From: JBDWFY01 sp965275915
Lineage (GTDB): Bacteria > Pseudomonadota > Alphaproteobacteria > Rhizobiales > Stappiaceae
Assembly (NCBI GenBank): GCA_965275915.1
Contig: CBDHYI010000007.1
Span: forward strand, 1,364,001 to 1,428,000
Direction: 5' to 3'
Length of the DNA stretch: 64,000 nt
The translations under genes and the position numbers were made by a program. Below are positions 1-8,784 of this stretch, piece after piece. Every line of letters begins with the position of its first letter. Within the stretch, counting starts at the first letter, position 1. Under the pieces are notes generated by a model, which was not told where the DNA came from, searched no databases, and saw only the letters and a list, made by a program, of their open reading frames with translations.

Positions 1-2
1 TG

Positions 3-827
3 GGCAGCTGCATGCCGCTGGAACCGGAGGATCAGATAACCTCCACGCACAGAGGGCACGGCCACTGCATTGCCAAAGGGGCGGATGTTGCGAAAATGTT
101 TGCCGAGTTTTTCGGCAAGGAAACCGGATACTGCAAAGGGCGCGGGGGTTCGATGCACATCGCCGATGTGCAACGGGGCAATCTGGGCGCCAATGGCATT
201 GTCGGGGGCGGCATCCCGATCGCTGTCGGCGCGGCACTGACTGCAAAAACCCTTCAGACCGGCAAAGTCGTTATCTGTTTTTTCGGTGACGGCGCCAACA
301 ATGAAGGGGCGTTTCACGAAGCTCTGAACATGGCGTCGATCTGGTCTCTTCCCGTTGTGTTTGTCTGCGAAAACAACAAGTATGGGATGTCGACATCAAC
401 CGAACGGTCAACGTCCGTGCCCAATATTGCCGACCGGGCCGCAGCCTATTCCATGCCCGGAAAAACCGTTGACGGAAACGACTTTTCGGCTGTCTGCCAG
501 GCAGTCGACGCGGCAGCGGCAAGAGCAAGGGCGGGAGATGGCCCGTCTTTGGTGGAGAGCGTGACTTACCGCTGGCGCGGACACTCCAAATCGGACCGCA
601 ACCGGTATCGCACAAAAGAAGAGATTGCCGAATGGATGGCGCGTGATCCCATCACCCGCTACGCGCAACTGCTGACGGATCACAAAATTCTGACATCCGA
701 TGAAGTCCTGGCTCTTGAGGCTGATGTCGACCGCACAATTGAACAGGCGATCGACTATGCGAAATCCAGCCCGGATCCATCCCCGTCCGAAGTCACGCGT
801 GACGTCTACACGGAACTGGCCCAATGA
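3..827 (+). CDS. Thiamine-diphosphate dehydrogenase E1 alpha subunit (acetoin/pyruvate type), 5' partial
   Basis: The reading frame is open from base 3, so the start lies upstream of the window. The visible part carries the ThDP-binding motif GDGANNEGAFHEALN, the family hallmark segments THRGHGH and GRGGSMHI, and the E1-alpha signature YRWRGHSKSD. The E1 alpha/beta heterotetramer decarboxylates a 2-oxo substrate (pyruvate or acetoin) and passes the acyl group to E2 lipoate. The stop overlaps the next start as ATGA, so alpha and beta are translationally coupled. The acetoin versus pyruvate assignment cannot be settled from sequence alone; no E3 gene follows. Family assignment is secure, substrate is inferred. 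Confidence 0.88.
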   Translation, partial: GSCMPLEPEDQITSTHRGHGHCIAKGADVAKMFAEFFGKETGYCKGRGGSMHIADVQRGNLGANGIVGGGIPIAVGAALTAKTLQTGKVVICFFGDGANNEGAFHEALNMASIWSLPVVFVCENNKYGMSTSTERSTSVPNIADRAAAYSMPGKTVDGNDFSAVCQAVDAAAARARAGDGPSLVESVTYRWRGHSKSDRNRYRTKEEIAEWMARDPITRYAQLLTDHKILTSDEVLALEADVDRTIEQAIDYAKSSPDPSPSEVTRDVYTELAQ

Positions 828-1843
828 ATGTTCAGAGCGCACCGCACCGGGACGATCAGATCGAGATGTCCTACGCGGAAGCCATCCGCGATGCACTCGA
901 TATTGCCCTGTCAAACGATCCCCGGGTCGTTCTGATGGGGGAAGATATCGGGGTCTATGGCGGCGCTTTTCAGGTGACCGGGGACCTTGTTCACAAGCAC
1001 GGCGAAAACCGGGTCATTGACACCCCGATTTCCGAGCTGGGCGGTGCGGGCGTTGCTGTCGGCGCCGCGGCGACCGGCCTGCGGCCGGTGTTTGAATTTC
1101 AGTTTTCCGACTTTTCGATGCTGGCCATGGAGCAGATATGCAACCAGGCGGCCAAAATGCGTTACATGCTCGGCGGCGCTGTCTCCGTACCGCTTGTCAT
1201 GCGGTTCCCTGCCGGATCGGGCACAGGTGCCGCCGCGCAGCACAGCCAGAGCCTGGAAGCCTGGTTCGGGCATGTGCCGGGTCTCAAAGTCATGCAGCCG
1301 GCAACGCCTTTCGATGCGAAGGGTATGGTGTTATCCGCGCTCGGAGATCCCGACCCCGTCATGATATTCGAACACAAGCTGCTCTATAAGATGAAGGGGC
1401 CGGTCCCCGGAGGATACTATACAGTTCCCCTCAACAAGGCGGACGTGCTTCGTCCGGGCACCGATGTCACGGTTGTGGCCAGTTCGATTATGGTGCACCG
1501 CGCCCTTGAAGCTGCAGACGCACTGGCGGAGTCGGGAATTTCCGCTGAAGTGATCGACCTGCGTTCCGTGCGCCCCATCGACCGGGAGACGATCATTGCG
1601 AGCGTGAAAAAAACGTCTCGTCTCATCTCTGTCTATGAAGGCGTCAAGACGCTTGGTATCGGCTCTGAAATCAGTGCGCTCATCGCGGAAAGCGAGGCGT
1701 TCGATTATCTGGATGCACCTATAATCCGGCTCGGCGGAGCAGATGCCCCCATTCCCTATAATCCGATGCTCGAAAAGGCGGCCGTCCCGCAGACCCAGGA
1801 CATTATCGACCGTGCTTCACAATTGTGCCGCGGAGCGCTCTGA
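824..1843 (+). CDS. Thiamine-diphosphate dehydrogenase E1 beta subunit
   Basis: The 339-residue protein has the usual length for the family. It has the transketolase pyrimidine-binding domain first (MSYAEAIRDALD, MGEDIGVYGG, the conserved TPISELGGAGVAVGAA) and the C-terminal transketolase domain (GTDVTVVASSIMVHRALEA, EVIDLRSVRPID). It pairs with the E1 alpha upstream, with which it overlaps by ATGA, and the E2 gene starts two bases after its stop. The three genes therefore form one operon encoding E1 and E2 of a 2-oxoacid or acetoin dehydrogenase complex. A downstream ATG at 828 is an alternative start. Confidence 0.9.
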   Translation: MNVQSAPHRDDQIEMSYAEAIRDALDIALSNDPRVVLMGEDIGVYGGAFQVTGDLVHKHGENRVIDTPISELGGAGVAVGAAATGLRPVFEFQFSDFSMLAMEQICNQAAKMRYMLGGAVSVPLVMRFPAGSGTGAAAQHSQSLEAWFGHVPGLKVMQPATPFDAKGMVLSALGDPDPVMIFEHKLLYKMKGPVPGGYYTVPLNKADVLRPGTDVTVVASSIMVHRALEAADALAESGISAEVIDLRSVRPIDRETIIASVKKTSRLISVYEGVKTLGIGSEISALIAESEAFDYLDAPIIRLGGADAPIPYNPMLEKAAVPQTQDIIDRASQLCRGAL

Positions 1844-1844
1844 C

Positions 1845-3143
1845 ATGCCAACGGAAGTGATCATGCCGAAGGTGGATATGGACATGGAATCCGGCACCAT
1901 TGCAGCCTGGCATGTGGAAGAAGGCGCCCTGGTCTCAAAAGGAGACGCTCTTTTTGACATCGAAACCGATAAAGCGGCCATGGAGGTAGAAAGCCCTGCC
2001 TCCGGAACGCTGCGCTATGTCAGCGCAAAAGCGGGTGAGACAGCACATATCGGCGACTGTATTGCCTGGATTTTTGCCAAGGGCGAGACCCTCGCCCCGC
2101 CCGAAGCCGGGTCTTTGCAGGCGGAGCAGAACGGGGAGGCGAAGCCGGAACAGATACCTGAACGATCAGACGGAGAGTCCGCTTCTGCGAATCCTGAGCA
2201 GGGGCCGCAGGCCGCATCATCTGCGGTCCCGGCGCAGAAAATCAGGGCAACGCCTCTGGCACGCCGATTGGCGGGCATGAAAGGCATTGACCTGTCCAGC
2301 GTGCACGGCAGCGGCCCGCGTGGACGCATTTCGAAAAAAGACGTCGAGGAAGCGGCACGGGTCGCAGACAGTGAAAAACCGCCCTCCGCTGCTGCAGGAG
2401 AAGACAGTGCGTCAAAAGAACGGCTGGATGCACTGGGCGTAACCTATGACACGGTCAGCATCGATAAAATGCGGGCCAGAATTGCTCAGCGTCTCAGCAT
2501 AAGCAAAGCGTCGATCCCGCACTTCTATCTTGAAGCCGACTGTCGGATGGACGCCCTTCTTGAATTTCGCAGCCAGCTCAACAATGCGCTTGCGGCATCG
2601 GATACCAAAAAAATTTCCGTCAATGATCTTCTGATCAGAGCCAGCGCCCTGGCGCTGAAGACCGTTCCGGATGCCAACGCCTCATGGGCCGGCAATGAGA
2701 TCCTGCGCTATCACGATGCAAATATTTCCGTCGCTGTTGCCATCGACGGCGGTCTGGTGACGCCGGTTATCAGACGGGCTCAGGAGAAGTCGATCATGAC
2801 GATTTCCCGCGAAAGCTCCGATCTCGCCGCCCGGGCGAAGGCAGGCAAGCTCGCCGGACATGAATATCAGGGCGGGTCATTCACGCTGTCGAATCTGGGC
2901 ATGTTCGGTGTCAAGGCCTTCAGCGCCATCATCAACCCGCCCGAAAGCATGATCCTCGCGGTCGGCAAGGCGGACCGCCGGTTCATTGAAGCTGAAGATG
3001 GTTCACCCGTGGCGGCGACCATTCTTCCCGTCCGCCTTTCATGCGATCACCGGGTCGTAGACGGAGTACTTGCAGCCAGGTGGTTGAGCGAGTGGCAGCG
3101 TCTGGTCGAAAATCCCATTCTCCTTGCCGTGACCAGACCCTGA
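1845..3143 (+). CDS. Dihydrolipoamide acyltransferase E2 component
   Basis: The 432-residue E2 starts at ATG 1845, two bases after the E1-beta stop. An in-frame extension further upstream would overlap E1-beta and is unlikely. Domain order: one N-terminal lipoyl domain (residues ~1-80) with the lipoyl lysine in ETDKAAMEVESP, an acidic/Ala-Pro-rich linker, a peripheral subunit-binding domain (~140-175, ATPLARRLAGMKGIDLSSV then GSGPRGRISKKDV), and the C-terminal acyltransferase domain ending with the catalytic DHRVVDG motif. It transfers the acyl group to CoA and forms the core of the complex. E3 must come from elsewhere in the genome. Confidence 0.92.
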   Translation: MPTEVIMPKVDMDMESGTIAAWHVEEGALVSKGDALFDIETDKAAMEVESPASGTLRYVSAKAGETAHIGDCIAWIFAKGETLAPPEAGSLQAEQNGEAKPEQIPERSDGESASANPEQGPQAASSAVPAQKIRATPLARRLAGMKGIDLSSVHGSGPRGRISKKDVEEAARVADSEKPPSAAAGEDSASKERLDALGVTYDTVSIDKMRARIAQRLSISKASIPHFYLEADCRMDALLEFRSQLNNALAASDTKKISVNDLLIRASALALKTVPDANASWAGNEILRYHDANISVAVAIDGGLVTPVIRRAQEKSIMTISRESSDLAARAKAGKLAGHEYQGGSFTLSNLGMFGVKAFSAIINPPESMILAVGKADRRFIEAEDGSPVAATILPVRLSCDHRVVDGVLAARWLSEWQRLVENPILLAVTRP

Positions 3144-3316
3144 AACGCCGTCGAGGGCCAACAAAGGGCAGGCCGGTTGTCGGCAGAGGGAAAGCGAAGA
3201 CGGCTTTATGGCAATCCGAATCCCGCCTCAGGCAGTGAAACGCGGTTGGACGTTCCGGCAAAAACAGGTATTGACGGGGCGAATTCAGTCGTGTTTGCGA
3301 TGACCGGGCCAAGGAT

Positions 3317-4324
3317 ATGGAAAAATCTGCTGCACCAAAGAACACAGGCACAATCGGCAGGCGGTCGAACGGAACGTTAATCGATGCACTGCAGGAGCAG
3401 AGAATACGGGCTGCCTGGCTTTACTACATAGAAGGCCATAATCAGCAGGAAGTGGCGACCGTACTGGGTATCACACGGCTGCAGGTCACAAGACTTCTTG
3501 CCGATGCCCGAAAGCGCGGCGAAATTAACATCCGCATCAATTCGGACCTTGAACCGATCGTTGCCGTGCAGAGGCAGATCGAGACCCGCTTCAATGTCAG
3601 CAGGGTAATAGTCGCTCCCCGCTCGGATCCAGCAACCGATCCGGTCAAGCCGATCGCGGTGGCCGCCGGCCGCTTTATCTCCGATTATGTCCAATCGGGT
3701 ATGAATATCGGTGTGGGCTGGGGCCGGACACTTTATTCGTCTTTGCCGTATATCGAAGGCAGCAATCTGGAAGATATCCGCGTGGTGTCGCTTCTGGGCG
3801 GCATTGCCGAAGCAAAACGCTTCAACCCGTCGGAATTCGCGTGGCAGTTCGCCGAGCGTTTCAACGGAGAGGGTTATCTGGTTCCGGCGCCGGCAATCGT
3901 TGACAGCGTTGAAACCAAACATGCTCTTCTGGAGCATTGCGGCATCAGCCAGATCTTCGAATATGCACGCTCCCTTGATGTGGCATTTGTCAGCACGGGC
4001 GGCATTGCGAGCCTGAATACATCTTATCGCGTTGGACATCTATCGGAGGCAGACAGAAAATCCCTGATCGATGCCGGCGTCGTCGGCGATGTTTTGTATA
4101 ACTTCATCAGCATCGAAGGCGAAATCATCGACCACCCTGTCAATGATCGGGCGATCGCCATCGATATCTCAAAACTGAAACGCGCGAAGGACGTTGTGCT
4201 CATCTCGGGCGGAGAGGAAAAAATTGAAGCTCTCATCGGCTCACTCAGACTTCTGAAACCCTCCTATTTTATTACCGACGAAATAACGGCGACCACCATC
4301 GCAAACTACGATTTTGACGATTGA
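3317..4324 (+). CDS. SorC/DeoR-family transcriptional regulator with sugar-binding domain
   Basis: The 335-residue protein has an N-terminal helix-turn-helix (about residues 35-65, HNQQEVATVLGITRLQVTRLLADARKRG) followed by the SorC-type effector-binding domain (GVGWGRTL, VVSLLGGI, VSTGGI and the DVLYNFI region). An AAGGA ribosome site precedes ATG 3317. Members bind phosphorylated sugars or polyols and control neighbouring catabolic operons. Its position 173 bases after the E2 gene, on the same strand, suggests it regulates the dehydrogenase operon or a sugar gene upstream of the window. It is the last gene of the conserved chromosomal segment before mobile DNA. Confidence 0.88.
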   Translation: MEKSAAPKNTGTIGRRSNGTLIDALQEQRIRAAWLYYIEGHNQQEVATVLGITRLQVTRLLADARKRGEINIRINSDLEPIVAVQRQIETRFNVSRVIVAPRSDPATDPVKPIAVAAGRFISDYVQSGMNIGVGWGRTLYSSLPYIEGSNLEDIRVVSLLGGIAEAKRFNPSEFAWQFAERFNGEGYLVPAPAIVDSVETKHALLEHCGISQIFEYARSLDVAFVSTGGIASLNTSYRVGHLSEADRKSLIDAGVVGDVLYNFISIEGEIIDHPVNDRAIAIDISKLKRAKDVVLISGGEEKIEALIGSLRLLKPSYFITDEITATTIANYDFDD

Positions 4325-4396
4325 TACGAGAAAGAGGCCTTCCGAAATCCCGCGGCACAGCCCTCGTGAAACACGGCATATGACCGCCTACGAATC

Positions 4397-4633
4397 CATT
4401 CCCGTCATCAGGTGCGCCACCGAACCGTCCGCGTCACAAGGTGCGGGCGCATCTGTATCGGAAAGCATAAGATCAACGTCAGCCAGGTCTTCGCAAGCCA
4501 GATCCTTGGCAGCACAGAGGTCGACGACCGGATCTGGCTTGTTTCATTCCTGAACTATGATCCAGGGCTCTTCGCTGCCAGTGGGGGCCGCGTCGAACCG
4601 ACGCAGAACCCGTTCACTCCCGAGCAAGTGTAA
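4397..4633 (+). pseudogene. Remnant: C-terminus of an IS481-type integrase-core transposase
   Basis: The frame starting around 4397 (usable GTG at 4412) encodes RTVRVTRCGRICIG, then KINVSQVFASQ, then VDDRIWLVSFLNYDPG and GRVEPTQNPF. That order matches the characteristic C-terminal tail of IS481/integrase-core transposases as I know the family. The catalytic DDE core and N-terminal HTH are absent: the preceding ~75 bases belong to the end of the SorC gene or are noncoding. It is therefore a truncated relic. It marks the junction between chromosomal genes and the mobile region. Confidence 0.7.
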
Positions 4634-4661
4634 ACAATGTGCCCGGAATGAAATGTAAACC

Positions 4662-4814
4662 ATGGGACAAGAATGGACCCCGAAAATATTGGCGCGCCCC
4701 GGAGGAGAAAGTTCGAACTCCGATGACGCGCTTGAAGAAGTTTTCGCAACTTTAGAAGATTGGAACAATCAGCTTTCCCACCTTGATTTCGATTTTGAGG
4801 AGCCATGCCCATGA
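4662..4814 (+). CDS. Small acidic ORF upstream of mobC, 50 aa
   Basis: ATG 4662 opens a 50-codon frame with no recognised domain. The product is strongly acidic in its second half (DDALEEVFATLEDW, DFDFEEP). Its TGA overlaps the likely mobC start as ATGA at 4811, which suggests translational coupling and argues that it is real. It could be a small relaxosome accessory or transcript leader peptide; function is unknown. Confidence 0.5.
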   Translation: MGQEWTPKILARPGGESSNSDDALEEVFATLEDWNNQLSHLDFDFEEPCP

Positions 4815-5242
4815 CTCCTCCATCAAACAATTCAGTTCCGGAGTTGAGACCTGACTTCAAAACTGCGGTCTCCAGCCAAAAGCAGAAAAAGAAGCGCATA
4901 GCTCCCCTCTCCATTCGCCTGTCCGGAGAACAGCGCGAGCAACTGGAACGTGACGCAATTGGTATGTCGCTCAACGCCTATGTGCTGAGCAAACTCTTTG
5001 ACGACGACGCCAAACCAAAACGCAAACGCAGGATGCCCACCAAGCGCGACAAGGCCATTGCGAGTGCGCTGCGGCAGTTTGGTCAATGCGGTATCGTGAC
5101 ATACCTCTACAGACAATTACTCGCGGTGGAAGAAGGGCGTTTGAGGCTTCCAGCAGAACAGGAAGCAGAACTTCGGACAGCCTGCGCAGGTCTTGAGGAT
5201 ATCCGCCGTGATCTGATTGAGGCTATGGGCCTGAACGCATGA
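4811..5242 (+). CDS. mobC: MobC-like relaxosome accessory protein
   Basis: The 143-residue protein is basic at its N-terminus and contains the MobC-type segment IRLSGEQREQLERDA, resembling a ribbon-helix-helix DNA-binding region, followed by the conserved helical C-terminal part (ALRQFGQCGIVTYLYRQLL). GAGGAG at 4796-4802 is spaced correctly for ATG 4811 but too close for ATG 4805, so the later start is preferred. MobC proteins bind oriT and help the relaxase load. The gene overlaps the relaxase start by ATGA at 5239, as is usual for mobCA modules; oriT should lie nearby, probably upstream. Confidence 0.75.
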   Translation: MTPPSNNSVPELRPDFKTAVSSQKQKKKRIAPLSIRLSGEQREQLERDAIGMSLNAYVLSKLFDDDAKPKRKRRMPTKRDKAIASALRQFGQCGIVTYLYRQLLAVEEGRLRLPAEQEAELRTACAGLEDIRRDLIEAMGLNA

Positions 5243-8088
5243 TCCTTGTCGGCAACCAGCGCGGCAATTGCAAGGACATGGCAGACCACCTTCTCAAAGC
5301 CGAAAACGAAAAGGTCATTGTCCATCAGATCAAGGGGTTCATGGGCAATGACCTACATTCGGCCTTAAAGGAATCCTATGCGATCAGTCGCGCGACAAAG
5401 TGCAAAGACCATATGTATTCGCTGAGCCTGTCCCCGCCCAAGGGCGCAGAGGTCAGTGCTGACCAATTTGAGGCAACAATCAACCGCGCAGAAAACCGCC
5501 TCGGCCTGACCGGGCAACCCCGAACTATTGTGTTTCATCATAAGCGCGGGCGTGACGGTGAAATCCGAGTTCATGCGCATGCTGTGTGGTGTCGGATCGA
5601 CACAGAGAACATGAAAGCCATTCATCACTCTTTCGATCACAAGAAGCTGGAAAGATTCAGCCACCAGCTTTTCCGGGAAAACGGATGGGAGGTTCCACGC
5701 GGATTTGAGAACAAGGCCGAACGAGACCCACTGAACTATACCCATGCCGAACATCAGCAAGCCCGCCGCCTTGACAAATACGCCGATGATATCAAGCGGA
5801 TCATTCAGAATGCGTGGGCTGCGTCTGACAGTGGCGACACCTTTGCCGCCGCGCTTAAGGAAAACGGTTACATCCTCGCACGCGGGGATAAGGGGCGGTA
5901 TGTTGCCGTTGACGCGCATGGTGAAGTTTATGCCATCACCCGCGCCACTGGTCTTAAAGCCAAAGACATTCGTGCGCGACTTGGCGAAGCGGACCGCCTT
6001 CCGTCCGTCGATCAGGCAACCGGGATTGCAGCGCAGCTTTCACCGCAGGAGCAGCTTGTTTCAGAGCAGCAAGAACCTCGCGCTGAAAGCCCAATTGAAA
6101 GGCAGGTTCGCAAGGACCCTGAGCACATTCTTTCGGTGATGACTGCGCGTAAGAGTGTCTTCAGCCGTTACGACATCGCAAGGGAACTAAATGCCTATAT
6201 TCACGACTCGGACGAATACCGAGCGGCCTACGAGAAAGTCCTGTCCTCCAAAAACCTGACTGCACTCAATGCCGGTCCGTCCACGGCTGACAAGGACATT
6301 CGATATTCCACAAACGAGATGGTCAGGCTTGAAAAAGACCTGATGACCAGTGCGCAACAAATGGCGGGACGGTCCACTCATGCCGTCAATCCGCGTGCGG
6401 TCAGTGCAGCGATCTGGAATTGCGATGCCACTCTGAAATCGGAGATTGGTGTCGGCCTGAGCCTTGAACAAAAACAGGCGATCCGGCACATGACCGACGA
6501 CAAACAATTGTCATGTGTCGTCGGTGCGGCTGGCACGGGAAAAAGCACAATCCTCGCCGCTGCCCGTGAAGCCTGGGAAGCATCGGGACACCGCGTTTTT
6601 GGTGCTGCGCAGTCAGGGAAAGCAGCAGAAGGTCTGGAACAATCGTCGGGCATTCAATCCCGTACATTGGCATCCTTTGAGCTTTCATGGGCGAATGAGG
6701 TCAACCAGTTGGAGCGTGGTGATGTTCTGGTGATTGATGAAGCTGGCATGATCGGCTCAAAACAGATGTCGCGGTTCATCGTGGAAGCCAGAAACAAGGG
6801 CGTTAAGCTGGTTCTGGCGGGCGATGCTGAACAATTACAACCTATTGAGGCGGGCGCTCCGTTCCGGATTGTTACGCAAAAAGTCAAACCTGCCACACTT
6901 CATGACGTGCATCGGCAAAAGCAGGACTGGCAAAAACAGGCATCAAAGGACTTTGCGCTTGGGCAAACGCAGGAAGCCTTAAACGCTTACCTCGAAAACA
7001 ACCGCATCGAATTCTCACCGACGCCTGAAAACGCAATTCAGAGCCTTGTTACCGAATACTTGGCTGACCAGCATGAAGATGACAAAACACCTTCACAACT
7101 GGCACTTGCCCACCGCCGAAAAGATGTGAAAGCCATCAACGAGGCAATCCGTGAAGCCCGTAAAGAACTTGGCGAATTGCAAAACGGCCAAGGCGTACAG
7201 ACAACAAATGGACGACGAGAATTTGCCAACGGTGACCGTTTGCTGTTTACCCGCAATGACAGGGATGTCGGCGTCAAGAACGGGATGCTGGGCACCATTG
7301 TCGCAACGGGGCTGAACACGTTGACGGTCAAGCTCGACGACAATGGAAAAGACGGAAAGCCACAAACCCGCACGATTTCGACAGGCCGGTACAACGACAT
7401 TGATCACGGCTATGCGACGACCATTCACAAATCACAGGGTGCGACGGTTGACCGATCTTATGTGCTGGCCTCCCGCACAATGGACAGGCACCTGACTTAT
7501 GTCGCCATGACGCGGCACAAGCAGGAAACAAAGCTCTATGCGAGTGAGGTGGATTTCCGCAGCCCTGCTAGTTTGAGCCACTCTCTTTGCCGGATGCGTC
7601 ACAAACAATCCTCGCTCGAATATTTAAATCGACCCCCTAAGACGAACGCATACTTCACGGTGCCAAACGACAAAAGCTCTTCTGCTATGTCCAAGGAGAA
7701 AGTAGATCGACAGTCCCAATCGCCTCCGCTAAGTGCCACTAAAGGAAAGAAACTTGGGTTTGTGAAAGAACTTATCAATCTGCTTAACCGACTTACCAAG
7801 AAGCGTTGTCAGACGGAAAACGAGTTAAAACATGACAAGACAGCTCTGAAGTCCGTTGAGCTCAGCAAGCAGATCGATGATCAAGAGAACCAAGGACAGG
7901 ACGGCAAACTACGTCAGGCAACGGTTTACCCAACCATAAAGCAACCGCAGCAGTCAGTTTGGTCACTTACATCGGGCTTCAACAACAGAGCCGAAGACTA
8001 CGTCAAAGAGCAACAGAACATCAAAAAAAAACGAGCAAAGCATCGCACCATCCCTCGCACACACAATGGACCGCGACCGGATTTTTGA
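5239..8088 (+). CDS. Relaxase fused to SF1 helicase (VirD2/MobA-type nuclease plus RecD-like ATPase)
   Basis: The 949-residue protein has an N-terminal relaxase/mobilisation nuclease domain (residues ~1-160), with the metal-binding histidine motif RVHAHAVW (H112, H114) and FHHKRG before it. The middle to C-terminal part is a RecD/TrwC-type helicase: Walker A GAAGTGKS at 429-436, Walker B VLVIDEAGM with D500-E501, and the UvrD_C-like segment DIDHGYATTIHKSQGATVD. The last ~130 residues are basic and unstructured. It would nick oriT, bind the 5' end covalently and unwind the transferred strand. Start ATG overlaps mobC. The VirD2-like nuclease on a TraA-like helicase scaffold is characteristic of rhizobial elements. 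Confidence 0.85.
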   Translation: MILVGNQRGNCKDMADHLLKAENEKVIVHQIKGFMGNDLHSALKESYAISRATKCKDHMYSLSLSPPKGAEVSADQFEATINRAENRLGLTGQPRTIVFHHKRGRDGEIRVHAHAVWCRIDTENMKAIHHSFDHKKLERFSHQLFRENGWEVPRGFENKAERDPLNYTHAEHQQARRLDKYADDIKRIIQNAWAASDSGDTFAAALKENGYILARGDKGRYVAVDAHGEVYAITRATGLKAKDIRARLGEADRLPSVDQATGIAAQLSPQEQLVSEQQEPRAESPIERQVRKDPEHILSVMTARKSVFSRYDIARELNAYIHDSDEYRAAYEKVLSSKNLTALNAGPSTADKDIRYSTNEMVRLEKDLMTSAQQMAGRSTHAVNPRAVSAAIWNCDATLKSEIGVGLSLEQKQAIRHMTDDKQLSCVVGAAGTGKSTILAAAREAWEASGHRVFGAAQSGKAAEGLEQSSGIQSRTLASFELSWANEVNQLERGDVLVIDEAGMIGSKQMSRFIVEARNKGVKLVLAGDAEQLQPIEAGAPFRIVTQKVKPATLHDVHRQKQDWQKQASKDFALGQTQEALNAYLENNRIEFSPTPENAIQSLVTEYLADQHEDDKTPSQLALAHRRKDVKAINEAIREARKELGELQNGQGVQTTNGRREFANGDRLLFTRNDRDVGVKNGMLGTIVATGLNTLTVKLDDNGKDGKPQTRTISTGRYNDIDHGYATTIHKSQGATVDRSYVLASRTMDRHLTYVAMTRHKQETKLYASEVDFRSPASLSHSLCRMRHKQSSLEYLNRPPKTNAYFTVPNDKSSSAMSKEKVDRQSQSPPLSATKGKKLGFVKELINLLNRLTKKRCQTENELKHDKTALKSVELSKQIDDQENQGQDGKLRQATVYPTIKQPQQSVWSLTSGFNNRAEDYVKEQQNIKKKRAKHRTIPRTHNGPRPDF

Positions 8089-8246
8089 CGCAGTTTCAGT
8101 CGCGAGCGGCTGAACCTACCGTTCAACGCGAAACGAAGTACTCTTTGCTCTATGACCGAGATCACAGCCAAGCTGTGACAAAAGTCATAAGCTAAGGATG
8201 TTTTCTAATAATTCATTTTCAAAATAAGCCGAAGGGAGACGACATA

Positions 8247-8624
8247 ATGGCAAAGCTAACCGCAAAAGATATAGAAAAACAAGTGGATGCTCTGCGGGAG
8301 AAAGCAGCCCGTTCAACCAATTTGTGCCTTACCGGATCATATATCGCGCTCAGAGACGCCAGGGTAAGAGAAGTGTTCCTCAAAAAAATAACGGAAGGAA
8401 ACGTGTTCGACGGCATTGAGTGTGACAAAGATCAGTTTGAGCAAGTCGTCATAATCTTCAACTTCAGATGCCCGGACGGAGTCATTTGTCTAATCCCACC
8501 GACATTTGCAGCTGTCATCGATCTGATCGGAGGGCAGGTAATCCGGATCATCGATCCCTATTATCCCCTGGTCTCGACAGCGAAACCTGCCGCTGCATCA
8601 AGCGGTTTTAGTGTCGGCAACTGA
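8247..8624 (+). CDS. Uncharacterised 125-aa protein
   Basis: ATG 8247 is preceded by a good AAGGGAG ribosome site nine bases upstream. The product has a basic helical N-terminus (KDIEKQVDALREKAARS) and a beta-rich second half (QVVIIFNFRCPDGVICLIPPTF, GGQVIRIIDPYYPL). No family is recognised. It follows the relaxase by 158 bases on the same strand and is less GC-rich than the chromosomal genes, in keeping with acquired cargo. Its end overlaps a short ORF in the +1 frame. Confidence 0.6.
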   Translation: MAKLTAKDIEKQVDALREKAARSTNLCLTGSYIALRDARVREVFLKKITEGNVFDGIECDKDQFEQVVIIFNFRCPDGVICLIPPTFAAVIDLIGGQVIRIIDPYYPLVSTAKPAAASSGFSVGN

Positions 8625-8724
8625 TATCAAGAATGCTCAGGGTACTTTTATTGGCCAAGAAGGTGAAAAGACCATTGCCTCGATATTAGGCTTCTATTTC
8701 ACAGAGAAATATATCTCTAAGTAA
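8611..8724 (+). CDS. Possible 37-aa ORF overlapping the previous gene
   Basis: GTG 8611 opens a frame in +1 relative to the preceding gene, reading ATDIKNAQGTFIGQEGEK and then SILGFYFTEKYISK before TAA at 8722. The peptide looks protein-like rather than random, so it may be a small overlapping gene, or the true C-terminus of the upstream gene after a frameshift. No ribosome site is clear. Low confidence. Confidence 0.25.
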   Translation: MSATDIKNAQGTFIGQEGEKTIASILGFYFTEKYISK

Positions 8725-8784
8725 TAGGAATATTAGAGTATTTTTTGCTCAATAGTTCAGTCTGATCTAAGGGATCACATTCGG

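Noticed and set aside
4314..4553. 79-codon frame starting inside the SorC gene end
   Set aside because: Ser/Arg/Thr-rich shadow; the overlapping frame at 4412 matches a transposase C-terminus.
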